This document shows positions 63,377 through 64,000 of a DNA stretch of 64,000 nt, piece by piece (position 1 is the stretch's first letter; each line of letters begins with the position of its first letter). The position numbers and the translations under genes were made by a program. Source of the stretch: Massilia pinisoli. Its GTDB lineage: Bacteria; Pseudomonadota; Gammaproteobacteria; Burkholderiales; Burkholderiaceae_D. Under the pieces are notes generated by a model that saw only the letters and a program-made list of their open reading frames with translations, did not search any database and had not been told where the DNA came from. The stretch spans positions 186,001 through 250,000 of the forward strand of contig NZ_JANUGW010000002.1 in NCBI RefSeq assembly GCF_024753285.1. The letters are read 5' to 3'.

Positions 63377-64000
63377 ATGAGCGAACCGAAGCTGAAATCC
63401 GTGCTGTGCAGTTCGCCCGCCGGCCTGCACCGCATGGCGTACAAGGAATGGGGTGATCCCGCCAACACGCGCGTGCTCGTGTGCGTGCACGGCGTGACGC
63501 GCGTGTCCGGCGACTTCGACGCGCTGGCGCGCGCGCTGTCCGACCGCTACCGCGTCGTCTGCCCGGACGTCGTGGGCCGCGGCCGCTCCGACAAGCTGCG
63601 CGATCCGAAGCTCTACGTCATCCCGCAATACGTGGCCGACATGGTGACGCTCATTGCACGCGTCACGGCGCACGGCGACGACGAGGGCGTCCACTGGTTC
63701 GGCACGTCGATGGGCGGCCTGATCGGGATCGGGCTCGCGTCGCTCGAGGGCAGCCCCATCCGCCGCATGGTCATCAACGATATTGGGCCCGTGCTGGACC
63801 CGGCCGCGATGGCGCGCATCGGCGACTACATCGGCCAGGACATCCGTTTCAAGACGTTCGACGAGGGCGTCATGTACGTGCGCATGGTCTCCACGCCGTT
63901 CGGGCCGCACAGCGACGCGGAGTGGGACAAGCTCGCGCGCGACGTGCTCGTGCAGCGGTCCGACGGCCACTGGGCGCTCCATTACGACCTCAACCTGGCG
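63377..64000 (+). CDS. Alpha/beta-fold hydrolase, N-terminal part
   Basis: The gene runs off the right edge; 208 codons are visible from ATG 63377 (GGAA upstream; ATG 63353 is also in frame). VLVCVHGVTR carries the oxyanion-hole His-Gly, VCPDVVGRGRSDKL is the strand-4/helix region and the nucleophile elbow is HWFGTSMGGLIG. The acid and His lie past the window. Its substrate is unknown. It is divergent from bdhA. Confidence 0.88.
   Translation, partial: MSEPKLKSVLCSSPAGLHRMAYKEWGDPANTRVLVCVHGVTRVSGDFDALARALSDRYRVVCPDVVGRGRSDKLRDPKLYVIPQYVADMVTLIARVTAHGDDEGVHWFGTSMGGLIGIGLASLEGSPIRRMVINDIGPVLDPAAMARIGDYIGQDIRFKTFDEGVMYVRMVSTPFGPHSDAEWDKLARDVLVQRSDGHWALHYDLNLA

Noticed and set aside
1..64000. 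tRNA, rRNA, insertion sequence or prophage
   Set aside because: I saw no cloverleaf, rRNA segment, transposase, integrase or phage structural gene on either strand.

Overview
The window looks like chromosomal DNA of a high-GC betaproteobacterium, most likely an Oxalobacteraceae member of the Massilia/Telluria kind. That placement is an inference from gene content (glpD, recCBD, ETF-QO, two-subunit ketoacid CoA-transferase, split chromate transporter, many two-component and LuxR-type proteins) and from uniform codon use. I see no rRNA, tRNA, insertion sequence, prophage or CRISPR array. About 50 genes are packed tightly, many with ATGA or GTGA stop/start overlaps.

Region by region. 1-6.9 kb: the start of a CsgG-like exported protein, then a stress block on the minus strand (Hsp20 with a sigma-32-type promoter, phosphoribosyltransferase, SRPBCC protein, erythromycin-esterase-like protein), S-formylglutathione hydrolase, a two-gene chromate transporter and a small CxxCxGxG protein. 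7-10.2 kb: a UvrD/Rep-type helicase bracketed by two related 83-nt modules, each carrying three DnaA-box-like sites at identical spacing. 10.2-16.9 kb: sirtuin plus HD hydrolase, glpD, an exported M1 aminopeptidase and a glutathione transferase. 16.9-28.6 kb is a signalling region: a 1637-residue soluble hybrid histidine kinase with a long HAMP-repeat array and three receivers, translationally coupled to a degenerate CheR-like protein; a LuxR solo whose 3' end overlaps a convergent HTH gene that has a lux-box-like palindrome in its promoter; a prolyl oligopeptidase; and a CHASE-PAS-receiver-Hpt protein with no kinase domain.

28.7-38.6 kb holds the recC-recB-recD operon, continuing into a UBP zinc-finger protein and a DUF488 protein. 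38.6-44.3 kb holds a KaiC-like double ATPase overlapping a histidine kinase, a solitary motA, a DUF2939 protein and a PBP7-type endopeptidase. 44.5-50 kb holds a sulfate-binding protein, a GNAT enzyme, a Tat-exported DUF882 protein, small genes and a polar amino-acid importer lacking its ATPase. 50-64 kb is metabolic (ETF-QO, SDR, thioesterase, CoA-transferase, dctA, amidohydrolase, 3-hydroxybutyrate dehydrogenase, the start of an alpha/beta hydrolase). It is interrupted by a BlaI/BlaR1-type locus whose sensor carries a TonB C-terminal domain. Beside that sensor lies a secreted TonB-domain gene broken by one in-frame amber codon.

The observations most worth following are the LuxR/HTH/lux-box unit at 23.1-24.2 kb, the paired DnaA-box modules around the helicase, the BlaI-type operators shared with the SIMPL gene together with the amber pseudogene, the KaiC-kinase pair, and the poly-HAMP kinase with its degenerate CheR partner. 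C4-dicarboxylate uptake, the CoA-transferase, 3-hydroxybutyrate dehydrogenase and ETF-QO fit a lifestyle using organic acids and stored polyhydroxybutyrate.
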